This document shows positions 46,836-59,719 of a DNA stretch of 64,000 nucleotides, piece by piece (the first letter of the stretch is position 1; every line of letters starts with the position of its first letter). Location of the stretch: NCBI RefSeq assembly GCF_907165205.1, contig NC_058195.1, positions 3,782,001 to 3,846,000 on the forward strand, given 5' to 3'. Below the pieces are notes generated by a model. That model was given only the letters and a program-made list of their open reading frames with translations. It had not been told where the DNA came from and ran no database searches. This DNA comes from Coccinella septempunctata (lineage: Eukaryota > Arthropoda > Insecta > Coleoptera > Coccinellidae). Both the position numbers and the translations under genes were made by a program.

Positions 46836-48785
46836 AATCTGTGTTTATTGATCGAGCACTTTTTGCCACTACTTGGTGCTTAGTGTTTATATCATAGCTC
46901 TGCTTCGTATAGATTAGTTGAACAGAGAGTTGATTTTTGAGGCTCTTATAATCATTGGCATATTTGAGAAGCTCAAGGGACCCATTGTCAAAATAAAACA
47001 GCCTAGAGAATTCATTATCGAACTGCCAATTTCCATTAGACACATTGTCACCTCAAAGTAGCCAATGGGAGAAGCATTATAGCTTAGTTCAGTTGAACCT
47101 TAAAATTTTTTTTCTAGCTCATAAAGCAATGCACTTAATAACGATTTACCATTCCATATCCGGAAAATTCCACAGAAAAACTCCGAAATATCCGCGGATG
47201 TGTAGAAAACCCAGTTTCCACCGGTAAAAATTTCAGCGAAGGAAAACCTGGGCCTCTGGCTGTTTCTCCCCATAAATATATCAAACTCGTCTTTCCTTGC
47301 TCCACGTAGGAGTGGAGGCGGCGTTGATTCTGTACTAAGGAAGGCGAGCAGGAAAATTATGCGATATATATCATTTCAGGGGCAATTGTAGATGTTATAA
47401 CGCCGCTTTGGGGGCGAATGAAACTAGAAGAATGACTGAGATTAACGTCGTTCTCAGACAATTACTCGGACCAAGATTAATCCCTTCCACAGGAACTGTT
47501 GGTGATGACGTCCTTTGTTTCCCATTTATCTCGATTTGTGGGGGTTTTCTTGATTGGGTAGAGTTGATCTTCCCATTACTCGATACATGGAAAGACCTGC
47601 GACAATGTCTGAAGAGAGTTCGACATACCGTTACCCTATTCCTTAGTCTGGAGTCCTCCAAATGAACTGCTCATACAAAGTTAATTGAGCATATTGATGT
47701 TTTTCGAATTGTCTATTGTTTTTCAATTAAGTACCTGATTTTGTTAAGATAATGGAAACGTCTTCTGCACTTGCGCGTGAAATGAATGATCGAAGGGTCT
47801 GTTTGTTCACCTACCATTAAGGGTAATTGGGTATATGAATATACCCAAAATAGTCACAGGTGTTCATTGAATTCATCAATTCTTTCATCTCACAGGCATC
47901 GTGATATTAGAGAAAATATGGGACATATGCTATTGTCTTCGTCTGGGTTTCTATCTGGAGGGAATTGAATCGGACACTGTTTCATACTGGGTGGCGCTCT
48001 GGGTAACTGTATAGTACTCAGTAGTCGCTGTGTTACTGGATAGTACTCAGTAGCGCGTGCCAGTATTGAACAGGGGTCCATCAATTCCAAACGTTCTCCA
48101 TTGGAGAAAAAAGCTCTGATGAGGTCAAATAATATCGAAACCATGGTCAGAGTCTGCTTTTCTTCCATGGGGCATACTCTATTTGAGGCCTTGAGGATGG
48201 CTAGTTCAATTCAGATCGTAACACTTATTGATATTCATATCAGCGGGTGATATGCATCTGAATTTATCCTTATTAGAGATTCTGTTTCGATCTTTCGTAG
48301 TTTTTGTCACAAACGATTAATCTAAGGAATTGCCTCATTATCCGTTTCCATAAACCCAAGTGAACTAGTTTTTGTCCAATTAGGCGGATAATTACCGGCG
48401 ATAAACAAAGCTCGTTCAATAATTTCAATGCCAGGACAGAGCAATCTTCGGGGAATCACCTGACTAGACTCGTCAAAGTGAAGATCCATCTTCTATCCAG
48501 AACGTCAAGTGTCCTCGGTGGCGAGGGCGTAACGAGACACCTGTGTCTGATCCCCGAGGATGATGCGTATTAATTTAGCGTTGGACCGGCGAAATTGGTT
48601 GTTGAACAGCGCATCCTGGAAATATATCGCTCGTGGAGCTGAAGGATGGGACGGAAAGATCAGTGACTCGGCCGTTTCTCATGTGCTTTGGGAATTGGAT
48701 CTGCAGGGTATCCGGTGGGTTGCAGGGAAGGCGATATTCCGGATAGCTTGATTAGCGAACCTTGCAATAACAGGAAAAATGTTGT
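46836..48785. other. Intergenic; nothing recognised
   Basis: Frames at 46717-47043, 47395-47665 and 47890-48168 have no domain or splice support. No RNA gene seen. Confidence 0.35.
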
Positions 48786-48789
48786 GGGG

Positions 48790-49060
48790 GATGGGAGCGT
48801 CCGTAGCTTGGTGGTTAGAAGCGTTAGTTCGCAACCGCAAGGTACTGAGTTCGAACCCGGGCTAGAGAAGGAATTTTCTAGTTTATACGGGTACGGGCCA
48901 CCATTCACTGTTGGGTTCAAATCAACATAGCTGTGCCTAAGGTGGCGTAAGGACACGGTAACAAAGCCTACACAGAACACAACTGATTCTCCGAACTCGC
49001 ACAAGCTTACGGAGCTTCTGAGGGGTACTTCGGTACCTATGGAGAATCAGGATAATATGA
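48790..49060 (+). mobile_element. tRNA-derived SINE
   Basis: A split RNA polymerase III promoter is visible: a tagcttggtggttagaagcg A-box region (48804) and a gagttcgaacccgg B-box (48847), about 35 nt apart as in tRNA genes. A tRNA-unrelated body follows. It is not a functional tRNA: I cannot draw a full cloverleaf. Edges are approximate and no target duplication was found. Confidence 0.8.
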
Positions 49061-52000
49061 ATGTGAATACGTGGTTACAGAATGCCTTGCCATTGCTAGC
49101 CTTCGTCTTGGAGGAATGAGGACTTTGCCCCCTTGAAGACCTCTCAGTTACTGGAAATCATTGGAACTGTGTGAGCTGTAGATGGCGCAGTTGTGAGAAC
49201 AGCTCTTGTGGTGGGCACAATAGACCTCAATGTCGCACTGGAATGTAACCCCCTATGACGTTGCTGTAATGTTCTGTTGGAAAAGCTGGATAAGTAGACG
49301 TTTATTAATGGCTTTAGTAACATTTAAACTTCTAGTACATGTGGATGAGTTTATTGGGTTGGTACCAGTACGTAAAGCTTCTGAATTCAGTTCACCCCGT
49401 TTTAACACTTCCGTGTTACACCCCCCATCGAGTAAAAGTCGGTTGGGACCCAATTCCCACGGCCGATAACTCGCGATAGAAAGTGGGCCAATTGGTCCGA
49501 ATGAACGTTTTCGTCATATCCTCCTCCCCACTTCATTTTGGGCTCGAAAATTCGTTGTAACACGGTCTCGGGGCACCGGCGTCCGCTGCCTAGTATGTTG
49601 TTTTGTCGGAGATCTGATTTATCCCGCAATTTAGGCCGGTTAGCCGCCCTGACGGGGCGTCCCGACGGCCGTCCTCCTCTGGCGCATCGATTTTGTCGGC
49701 ACGAGGGCTTAAATCTGAATTTGAGCGGGTCTCACCTGGGCAGGTTCGGACTGCGGGGTATTTCCGGGGGATTAAAACGTAATAAGGCGACCTCAATTGG
49801 GCTAATCCCATGCCCGACCAATTGAGGTGAAGAGGATCGTTTACATCCTTCCTCCATTGGAGGGATGTGTGATACCTTCGATAGAAAGGTCCCCCACCCA
49901 TATAAAATACCATCTGTTGGATCTGTTGGAATGTCCATCAGTGGATATTAGGGAAAAAGCATTCAATAAGAGGCGAATCTAATTTGTATCATTGTCTGAA
50001 TAAAATTTCAACTGAAGTTTGAACAAATAAGTCTTGGTATTAACGCTCCATTGATTTGTTCATGGGGCCAGGCCGGGCAGGGCCTGCAGGTAGTACCTGA
50101 ACGAGCGGTCGGTAGGAAAGATTATATAGACGGCGCTGTCGTCTTCGTATACTTCGAGATTGTCGTATTTGGTCTGTGGACTGAGTAGATGATGAGGGAT
50201 TTTAATTTAAGCAGCGTATTCAAAAGGAGTTTCATAATCATACATATCTACATATCTGGGATAAACTAAATGTTTCATATAGGCAATTTTTGGTGAACCG
50301 ATCCTTCTTGATTTTCACATCTCATCTTCCATCAAGAAAAAAGGCTCGCCTTCGAAAACATCCCGTGATAAACAACGTTCCATTTTATGGCAGTTACGTA
50401 TGATTCAATTGAGTGTTCGTTTCGAATACTAGCAGCGTGTAAAAGGAAGATTTATACCCCAAAACGCCCATCCTTCCATTTCGCCACGTTCAGTATGATT
50501 ACAGGTTGAAATTAATCCAGGAAAATATTTGTTTTGTTTCGAAATAAGCAGGGGATCAAGTCCTGCCCCAATATTTACATAAATTTAGGATTATATGTTT
50601 GGTTTCCGAGATAGGGTCCGTTCAATTAGGGGTGAATTCGAATTCAGTTGTTTCGGCTAGTTATGCATAACAGGTTATTCGTGTATTATTAATCGAAAAC
50701 TGTTTTCATCACTCTAAAATCGCTAAAGATCGAACAAACAGTATCTATTGTTGGATCATGGCCTATATGAGATGAAAATTCTACAAGAAGTGAAAACTTT
50801 TCGAGCTAACTGAGATAGCCTTCGAGTCGACACATTAAAAAAAGGTTTAGAATATTGAAGAATACAACTCAAAGTGAGATAGTAGGGAAAAAAAGAGAAA
50901 TTAATTGAAAATATACATCTTTCGAGCCACGTTACGTTTTAAAAACTAAAAATCAACAAAAAAGTATTAGTGAAAAATAGGTGAAACATTATTAATAATT
51001 TCGATACATTTTGAGTTGAAGGTATATAAGAGGTTGCTCCTTCAGCATCTGAAATTGGAATTCTTCTCTTCCCTTCTCTCCTGCACCTCATTTCCTACCG
51101 GAAGCTAATCCTCTTCCCTTCTACACACTCCACCCACCAACTAACTAGCTAGATGCCAAATCTTGCGGGAAGGTAATTATACTTACCTTGAATATCTCCT
51201 TTGTCACTCGAAATTAATTCGAGGACACCAAACATAAAGAGACCCAATTGAATTATCCTATTATGTATTTGCGAAGAGCTGGAAAGGAACCCTCTTTGTT
51301 TTTATTTGCGCTCTTTTATGACCGCTGAAGGTAAACATTCTGGATTTTATGACCATTCTGTTATTTCACAGTGAATTATTCCTGCCAAGTGGGGCATACA
51401 AAGTTCCAGAAATTGACAGAGTGGGGGAGGGAAAATGAAATGATACTAAACTGAAGAGACAACACTTGAGAAATAATGCTAATTAACAGGGTGTTAGTGG
51501 ATAGGTGCAAAAACTTCAGGTGGTGATTTTGACCGTAAATGGTTCGTTTTCCTGGATACAGGGTGTTGAAGGTTCAAAAGCAATTAAGTATATTAGTGTA
51601 CTTCTTCCAAAAGTTATGTGGAAGTAACCAACTCTGAAAGCATTCTAGGTGTGTCAATAGTTTTCCTTGTAAAGATGTGTGGGGAATGTATTAAAAAACC
51701 TCCCAACACAGCATTCATGAAAATACTATTATTCGAGACAAATTTCGTTTGTTGGATGGTCGACGACCTCTTGATCATTGTCTCGCATGTTACAAAACAC
51801 GCCACATTAATGCGTCACAGAACCATTCGACCCCAACAGTTTCCCATGTTTCCAATCTTCAGATATTTCGTACGCCCTTACCAACCTTACGAACCGATAT
51901 ATTCCCAGTAACGCAGCTCGTCTAGAGAGAACCAGTTCCAATTATAAGCTCCTAATTAGCAGGCAGGTAGGAACATGCGAGAGCATTGCTGAATCGTATT

Positions 52001-52520
52001 CTGGAGCCGTGAAGATAAACCCTAGATTTTCTTATAGCGGTGTTCGTTCCAACAGATCATTAACAGGGGTATAATTGTGCGATTCTCGGCGTTATAATTG
52101 CTGTTGAACTTGAGCCAAAACGTGGTCCCTTGCATTGACGCGAGGGAGAAGGTGAATTGGTCCCTTTCTCCTGGATAGGTGGAAGTGGGGGATCCGTGCG
52201 AGAGATCCAAGATTGATACCGGATCGAGATAACTAATGTCTCTCCTTAAGGGTGGGTTTTGCGATTGAGCACTGGCAGATGTCCATATTTCGAATTGAAA
52301 GCATTGGTTTGGAGAGGGCGGTTCCAGTGGGGGGGCATAGCCCTCTCCCCCTCTGAGAGCCCCTCCACCTTCGAGAACTTGGGAGGAATATTTTTTCGAA
52401 TATTGAAAAATGATTTTATTTCCCTCTTCAAATATGAATGAGTTTCAAAGTGGTGTAACGTGGTTACCTCGGAGAAAAAAACTTATCTCGAGCGCCAGCT
52501 ATTCTTTTCACTAGGAAGAA
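49061..52520. other. Intergenic; a GC-rich patch at 49430-49830, otherwise nothing recognised
   Basis: The GC-rich patch (gacggggcgtcccgacggcc, a near-palindrome) holds overlapping frames on both strands with no recognisable domain; it could be a promoter or exon. An inverted pair cctcaattgg/ccaattgagg lies near 49791-49827. The rest is AT-rich without features. Confidence 0.3.
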
Positions 52521-52521
52521 T

Positions 52522-52610
52522 AGCAAACCTACCAGAGTAGCTGCTAGTCGGAGACAGAGTTCGCTGTTATTTAGGGTGGTAGCGATAACGAAGTAGTCGA
52601 AATCAAATTG
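52522..52610 (+). repeat. Short dispersed repeat, copy 2
   Basis: Partner of 15572-15655, same orientation, with aaacctacca, gacagagttcgctgttat and tagcgataac blocks. Confidence 0.5.
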
Positions 52611-52934
52611 TGTATCAGTTCATTCACACCTTCGGAAACTGATTATATAAACAACGGAAATATGTGTAGGTATGGAATATGAGTGAATCGATCAGCAAAC
52701 ATACATTCTGGGAATTCTATCCGATCACGAGCACTTATAAAGTTTATACCGGGTACAGTGAAAAATCAAAGGTTGTTCAATAAAATGCGCCAACCAGAAC
52801 TGACGAAATGGATACTAAGGATGACCTCGCGAAGTGAAATGACTTGCTATACGGTATTGGGATGTAATTAATTGTATTTCTCCAGAAATGAAAGAATCAC
52901 AACCAGGGCGGATCTATTCGAGACTTTTATTCGC

Positions 52935-53172
52935 TACCCCAAGGGCTAACGCTCCATGACTGATAGCGAAGAAAAGGTCTATTTTTAGCGCAACTACGGG
53001 ATTTCACTGACGGCGAGCGGTATCTCTTATTCTCTACCCCAAGGGCTTACGCGCCATGACTGATAGAAAAGAAGAGATTTCGGATTAAACACTTATGACG
53101 CGGAACGCGAACAGGGGGGTTGATGGCACTTTCCCTTTAGTACCCCAAGGGCTTACGCACCATGACTGATAG
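52935..53172 (-). repeat. Spaced 32-nt motif array, copy 2 (three motifs)
   Basis: The plus strand carries taccccaagggcttacgcac plus catgactgatag at 52935, 53035 and 53141, spaced 100 and 106 bp. Spacers differ from each other but match the spacers of the copy at 10516-10650, which is on the opposite strand. It is not a CRISPR array: this is eukaryotic DNA with no associated genes, and the spacers are themselves repeated. Confidence 0.8.
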
Positions 53173-54068
53173 CGAAAGATGAAAGATGGTCCAGATTGTT
53201 GATCGGTTGTTTAAGAAAGAACCGTTCATTACATCCGTGCCCAGACATTTTCGAGCCAATTAATGCCTAGAGAGCGAGCTGGCCAGTCCATCCTTTCGAT
53301 AGCATGAGCTTCCAGCGCTTCATAACCAAATTATCAGCTAAACATTCTCTGGTAACTCTCATTCTTGTATCAGTTTCGTAGAACGAGCGAGGGTGGTTTA
53401 AGTCTTAGTTTTTACCCGTTTTTCGACAAAAGATAAACTCCGTTTCCATGAAGTGAGACTTAATCGAAAACCTGCCAAAAGGACCATCGGAAATCGTCAA
53501 GCCACTCTTGAATATTTCATCTCAGCATCAACATTTCCCATTCGCTAGTCAGCACCGACACAGTAGGAAAAAACTTCTGGGAATTCTCTGCTAGAAGACG
53601 AGAAGTTATTCAACATAGCTCGTGCACCCTTCCCTGAATAATAGATATACCCTCGAGGTCCACTCAAGTGTTCGCTCTAAATCCGCTTTTTACGAAGGTA
53701 TAAAATGTAAAACGTTGTATATCTCCTTAGAAATCTGTATCGTCATGAAGAACACGATAATGATGATAGCTCTGTCACTAACCTAGGGCTGTCGCTCCCT
53801 AAACGAGGATGTAATGAAGTACCTTCGAAGGTTACGGACTTTGAACGATCTCGGAGGGGAGGAAGTGAGAATGCTTCAGTCTCTCTTATAATTATTTAAA
53901 CCTACATGATTCTGCAAAAGCGTGGAAGTGTTTCATATCTCCAAACATTGAACTGATGGGCCGATATTTGATGAAAATTCATAATTGAACTGAAAACTGT
54001 CTTATGGGTAGCCCTTGGTGATTCGAGCACTTAAGCGAAAGGCTATGCTGTTTACTTATCACAACTAC
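53173..54068. other. Intergenic; nothing recognised
   Basis: No gene, RNA or repeat seen. Confidence 0.4.
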
Positions 54069-54070
54069 TA

Positions 54071-54956
54071 AGGCCCGTTTGCACCAATACCCCTTAAAAC
54101 GAGTACTTAACTAAGTGTTGTTTAAAGTTAATGGACGCTTAATTTTATTCCCAGTTGCACGACTGTGGCTTAACTGAATCTTAAGTAAGGGGACCTTAAG
54201 TTTTTATTTCTAGTGGTATTTCTGGTTTTTATTGTGGTGCAACTTCATCCTAGTCCAATGAAGCTTTTTCATTGGTTGGCCGGTTGCCGATTAACGTTGT
54301 CATTTAATTAACCTAACATAATCGTCCTGTCAGTCAGTTTCAAGTAAATTATTATACTATTATCAAAGAATAACAAGTTTTTGTTGTTGAATCAGTATTA
54401 TTATTGATAATTATAAGGATTGTCAAATGAAGGGTACCTAAGTTTATATAAGTACAACACTTTTTTTGTAAGGTTTTGTGTGAATTTGTTTTATTAATGT
54501 TGAAGAGAAACGTAGGGAAAATGTCCTTATTGTCCTTGTTAGTACGAATACGATGAATGATTTCCAAGCAAGTGGTGGTAATCTACCAAGGGCACTCAAC
54601 TTCTCAACAGAAGAAAAGAGTTCGTTGCTAACTATAGTATGATTTGTGACACAAAATTGAAAATTGAAAGAATGATGGCATAACAATGAAGGTAAAAGAA
54701 AAGGCTTGATATTCAATAATGAATTCATTCAATTCTCAAAATCCATCAAACATGGGAAGTTCTGCAGCCAGTTGAACAAATTATTCTAGGTTAGAATCCC
54801 GCCTTCGAATATTTAAGTGGTCATTACAGGAGCGCTTAAATTTAAGGTTAGCTTTAACCATTTAGATGTCACTTAACAGTTGGTGCAACGTAATTTAAGT
54901 TAAGGGTTCATTTTAAGGGACACTTAACACTAAGTGCGTTTGGTGCAAACGAGTCT
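54071..54956 (+). mobile_element. PIF/Harbinger-like element or large MITE, ~885 bp
   Basis: The left end aggcccgtttgcaccaa is matched at the right end by ttggtgcaaacgagtct (two differences). Subterminal ttaagtg/cacttaa words recur on both sides. Flanking bases read TAA on the left and TTA on the right, near the TWA target typical of Harbinger. Inside, around 54593-54640 on the plus strand, LNFSTEEKSSLLTIV resembles the start of the Myb/SANT-like protein carried by insect Harbinger elements, but a stop follows soon after. The minus-strand frames at 54352-54728 are shadows. Confidence 0.7.
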
Positions 54957-56035
54957 TAGCCTTTTCGAAATTATGTAGAATAATAGCGCATGACAGTAGT
55001 TAATCTATGAGAGTTCTAACTCACTCCAACCTGAAAACGTCGAAGATCCACATCATGAGAGCCCCATTACATCGGCAACGTAATTTAAGGTGTTCATCTC
55101 GAGCTCCCATGATGTGTACGTCATTATGGGGCCCCCATGGCTTTGACAATCTAACCCAAAGTTCTTATTCGTATAATGGGACCAGTTCAGCACTTGCCCT
55201 TGTCTAACATAAAGCATAAAAACCCTTGATAATCATAGAGATACACATAGGCACTCGAATCTCAAAGAACAAGGGCCCATTTCACGAACGAGATTGTCGA
55301 TAACCAAACAATCATTCGTCAAAATCCCTGAATCGGCCGCGCTTCAAGAGGACGCTCGAAACGCCGACTGGGGAACTTTCGGAGCACGACTCCCGCTCGA
55401 AGGACCAATCCTATTCAAAGGACGTGAAAGAGCGGAAACCAAATCATCCGTCGATACTTTCAACCCGATCCACGAGGACCTTCCGCCGCCTCAATTCCGA
55501 TAATTGCTCGGCGGCAATCCAATTTCACGTCGCCTCATTAACGGGCCCGTCTCTTCTCCTTCCGCCTCACCGTTCCGTCGGAGGTGGGCGACTACGCTGC
55601 GCCGCATCCCCCGGGACAGTATTTCAACGTTCGGGACGTCGGAAGAACGGCTTCTTTCGGTCTTTCACCCGGGGAACGGTCCGTCGACGGCAGTTTTCTC
55701 ATTACCCCGTCGAAAATGGAGACTTCTAGGAATTGGTTGTCGGCGTTTTCGGCCCTAGGCGTCATCGAAGATAAAGGCTGGAAAATTCGGCGATGGGAGC
55801 TCGAATAAAGTTTTAAACTAGTCAGTCGAAGATGGAAATCGAAGAAGAGAACCTCTAGGTCAGCAAAGATGTGAATTCCCACAGTTTTGGAGCCGTTTCA
55901 GAGAACCACCAGCAAAGGTACTGAATTAACCCAAGCACTGTTGGCCCAAATTGTCCTCAGCACAGGGAAAGTGATACCATTCGATAATTTCGGTGCATAT
56001 TGTAGAAATCCATGAAAAAATCCAACCCTTTTCAA
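54957..56035. other. Intergenic with CpG-rich block at 55330-55810
   Basis: The block is strongly GC- and CpG-enriched (cggccgcgcttcaagaggac, gaccttccgccgcctcaatt), with overlapping open frames of 69-101 codons in all directions. None shows a domain. A promoter/first-exon region is plausible but unproven. Confidence 0.35.
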
Positions 56036-56039
56036 CTAA

Positions 56040-56545
56040 AATCTTTAAAACTGCATATTATGGCTCATAACTCACGTAGGTGGCGACACTGTGTCAAGAG
56101 TAGAGAAAGAACATACTTGCATCATTGCTTTCCAAAGTCCAATCCCCATGTAGAACCATTGATTCTCTTAACTTAATCAAGGTTCCTTTTATCTAAATTT
56201 ATTCGATGTTTTGAAATAAGAAACACAATGGGCGCTTTTACACAACTTTGAAATACATAGATTTACAGGGATAGAAACTAGTATCAGTCAAGTGAAAATT
56301 ACAGTAGAACAGGTGGAGTTGACAACTAAAAGCTTTTTCTCGGGAAAACGGGGCACGGTGGTGGGGAACGGCTCTCCGCTCTGTATTCTGCTCCCATCGG
56401 GTTTGCCCTCCGGCAAGAATCTTACTTCCAGCGGGTAAATAACTCGGACAGGACGAGAAGAGAAGCACGGTGGTACACCACTTTGTTTTCTGCTCCCAAC
56501 GGGTTTGCGCACCAGCCAAGTATGCAACCCTTTTCAACTAAAATC
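56040..56545 (+). repeat. ~480-bp dispersed repeat, left copy
   Basis: Shares with 57690-58150, in the same orientation, the blocks ggtggcgacactgtgtcaag, aacatacttgcatcattgct, aggttccttttatctaaatt, gatttacagggatagaaact and ggtttgcgc. Differences are scattered substitutions and small deletions. Frames inside are not conserved between copies, so it is probably a non-coding transposable element remnant. Confidence 0.85.
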
Positions 56546-57109
56546 ATTTTTTCCTCTCGGTACACTACATAAATATGCAGAACTCGGACACGAGTGTAAA
56601 TTCAAATATGGCGTCGTTTGTGATTGTACAAAACATCCATTGCGTCGTCTGAAACAATTTACCGACGTTTCCTAAATATTTCGCCGTTTCGCGGAATTAA
56701 TCGAACAGCCACCTATGAAATCGCTCTACCGAAAACGTTATTCAATTATTCCGTTTCGGTACATTCGCCAAAACGATCACGTCCGCCATGCAAACAAATG
56801 AAGAGCGCGGAGTCGCTACGTGGCCCTTTGTAGTCGGCTGTGTTCAACATGCCAATAATGAATATTGTGCCCGTTAACGCTTTTCTACGGCGCATTATCT
56901 TCAACCTCCATACGCCGAACCTCGTTTTGTTCAGCTATCACTTCTCATATTGCAATTGTATGATCATGGTTCTCAGTCAGCCGGAAATATTACTGTTGCC
57001 AGAGATAATATGGCCGCATGCTGAAAATTTTCCACTGCAATTAGTTTCAGTTGATCCAGATCAAAAAACCAGAGGGACCTCAACGCTTAGCTTATGCATC
57101 TGCCTTCAC

Positions 57110-57215
57110 ATTTCATAACTTTCAAGCAAAGACTGCTCCATTAATTGTTGTAAGATCATAAAGGGACCTAGGAAGGTTCCTTGTGGAACTCCATTTTGAC
57201 AGTAAGGAGCTCTCT
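57110..57215 (-). mobile_element. Reverse-transcriptase remnant
   Basis: The minus strand reads YCQNGVPQGTFLGPFMILQQ, matching the GVPQGS-LGPLLF motif of non-LTR reverse transcriptases. Flanking sequence has no clear continuation. It lies between the two copies of the ~480-bp repeat. Confidence 0.65.
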
Positions 57216-57689
57216 TCTATGATCGTTCATTCGCTCAACAGACATCACAGAGGGAGCCACCGAAATGATTCAAATTAACAGTTTCTCCTCTGGCACATAC
57301 TTCATTTCTAACCTCTGGATGTATGAGGAATGAACGTTCAGAGCGCCAACGAAAGTTCGACTGCGCGGAGCGACAGCCGAAGAAATTCATTTATTGGCCA
57401 GAGACGACGGTCTGATATCGATTGGACGTGGCTTAGACGTATAGCTCTCTAATTTATCGAGGGTCTGCCTGTCTACTTCGCCGATAGATGGAATCCAAGT
57501 AGGCATCAGACAGAATGATTCCACCTCCTGTCGTTTTAGACATTCTCTATTGAAAAGCTGTGTAAATATGATTTTGAATTGAACTGGAGAATAAGGCAAA
57601 ATTTCATCTTCAAGTTGAATATTTGGAGAAAAAAATGGTATCTGCCTAGGTTAAGATATATATCATCACTTCTGAGGACTGAATGTTAT
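57216..57689. other. Nothing certain; possibly more of the reverse-transcriptase remnant
   Basis: The minus-strand frame at 57387-57599 continues in phase with little obvious motif content. It may be degraded LINE sequence or unique DNA. Confidence 0.25.
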
Positions 57690-58150
57690 TGCTCATATCT
57701 CACGCAGGTGGCGACACTGTGTCAAGAGTAGGGAAAGAACATACTTGCATCATTGCTTAATTCCAAATATCAATCCTCACGTAAAAAATTTGATTCTATT
57801 AACTTAATCAAGGTTCCTTTTATCTAAATTTATTCGATGTTTTAAAAAAAGAAACGCAATAAGCGTAATCACACAACTTTAAAATCCATCGATTTACAGG
57901 GATAGAAACTAGTATCAGTCAAGTGAAAATTACAGTAGAACAGGTGGAATTGACAATCGACAAACAGGGCATTGTGGTGGGGAACGGTCCCCGCCCTGTA
58001 TTTTGCTCCCATCGTGTTTGCCCTCCAGCTAAGAATCCTACTTCCAGCAGGGAGAACTCGGACAAGACGAGAAGAGAAGCACAGCGGTAGACCACTTTTC
58101 TGCTCCCTACGGGTTTGCGCGCCAACCAAGTATTGTACTTCCATCAGGAG
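57690..58150 (+). repeat. ~480-bp dispersed repeat, right copy
   Basis: See 56040-56545. This copy lacks about 25 bp around the ctttttctcgggaaaacg segment of the left copy. Confidence 0.85.
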
Positions 58151-59719
58151 TAGAACCCGGTTTTTCCTTTATTGGCCTCAGTGAATCACGGGCTTGCTTC
58201 CTGTCTCGATATATGTACTAAGAACAATTTGATTGATTTCTCCTTCACATAAGCGTACAAATATGAAACATTGCAATGAGTGAACCAAAATGGATTAATC
58301 TTCTCATAACACCAAATAGCTCGTGTGGAACTGAGAAATTCTCTGAGCTATATACATCGTAGGTACCATAAATTACATATGGCAAATAACCCCAGAACCC
58401 CACCATGAATTTCCGGCTACAACTATTAAATTTCCAATTACCGCTCCACAGCCGCAAGGAAGACGGTATTCGCAATCTCAGTCAGCCAGCGGAACCTTTC
58501 GAATCAAATCAAATTCCCCCTTCAAACATTCATATATTCCTAACTCACATGTTACCACACGCGCATTGTTGGCAACGGAATCGACTGAAAACTCGATTTT
58601 CCAAGAGTTTCCCCTCTATCCCCCACCCTATATGCCGGCAAGCGTTGAAATAGAACGTTCCTCCAATTATACAAACTAAGAAAGCTCCGTTGCTGTTAGG
58701 CTCTGTCCACATTAGAGTATTTTGCCGAATAAGCAAAACCAGAGCTGTGCGGAACGTACTATTATAGGTTAGGTTAGGTTAGGTTTAAGGACTCACTCAC
58801 TCTCGAATAAAACGTAAAACTTCTTTTCACCATCAACCTATTTGAAGCTTATGCGAAAAGAATATTCAGACCCTATCTGAATTGACAAGAGAACAGGAGA
58901 AGACTGCCATTTGGTATATTAGCTTGTTCAAGAACTCGCTCTAGTTAAAATACTTCAGAAGTAATGAAACAGTGTGTAAAACTCTCAGCGCTTTCACTAC
59001 CAGCCCTAAGTATTAACCCCACATTCTCTCGGGAAGGATTCGCTTGCTACTCCGAATGCTTGAATGTGAACCCAGCCTTAGATGCAGCGCGCTTTTGTTT
59101 CCTTTGATACAATTATTGAAGATCGACGTGGTCTCCATTACGGAAATTTTGCGCCGTATTGAAATTCCGCGAAACAAAGTTGTTCCCTTCCAATCCTATT
59201 TGTAATTACCGTTTTGAATAATGGAATTAGCTTGGAGTTCCTACGTGGGTTCGGAGGGAGTAGGTAGGAGTTGGTGGGGACCCTAGAAGCTGGATGAAGA
59301 CAATGATTGTTCCTGGTTTGAATTCGAAATCTTCAGGACGATGCGAAACAAAGGTTTGAGGTCGTTATTTTCCATAATGAACCTTTTGAATCTAGCAAGA
59401 AATACAAGATATTTAGCGTCAGGAGTATAAATAGATGGTTATAACTGGAAGAGTACAGTAGCTTGTACAGTGTCTTTATGAACACCATTGGCGTGGAAAT
59501 ATTCTTTTGCAGATTTTAATAATATTTATGGTTCTGGAAATAGGAGGTTCAAGAAATGCCAATGAGAATTGAGATTATAACTGTTGTAAACACAGTCAAT
59601 ATTGAAATATAATATGTATAATATGTGCGATGTAATTTTCGAACGACATTTTGAAGTTTTCACCAAGAAAATAGACAAAAGGTTTCATAATCAGCAGATC
59701 TCTGCTAGCATGGGAGTGC
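58151..59719. other. Intergenic; short TTAGG tract only
   Basis: Apart from the TTAGG run at 58765-58786, no gene or repeat recognised. Confidence 0.35.
58765..58786 (+). repeat. Short (TTAGG)4-type tract
   Basis: Four tandem copies of taggt, the arthropod telomere unit. Too short to be a telomere; interstitial runs like this are common. Confidence 0.8.

Noticed and set aside
48800..48870. Functional tRNA gene
   Set aside because: A- and B-boxes are present, but no complete cloverleaf can be drawn and a SINE body follows.
52935..53172. CRISPR array
   Set aside because: Regularly spaced repeats, but in eukaryotic DNA, only 2-3 units, and the spacers recur with the motif at another locus.
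55424..55882. Real gene in the overlapping frames of the CpG-rich block
   Set aside because: Long frames occur in several phases on both strands at once, as expected from high GC; none has a recognisable motif.
58765..58786. Telomere
   Set aside because: Only four TTAGG units embedded in ordinary sequence.
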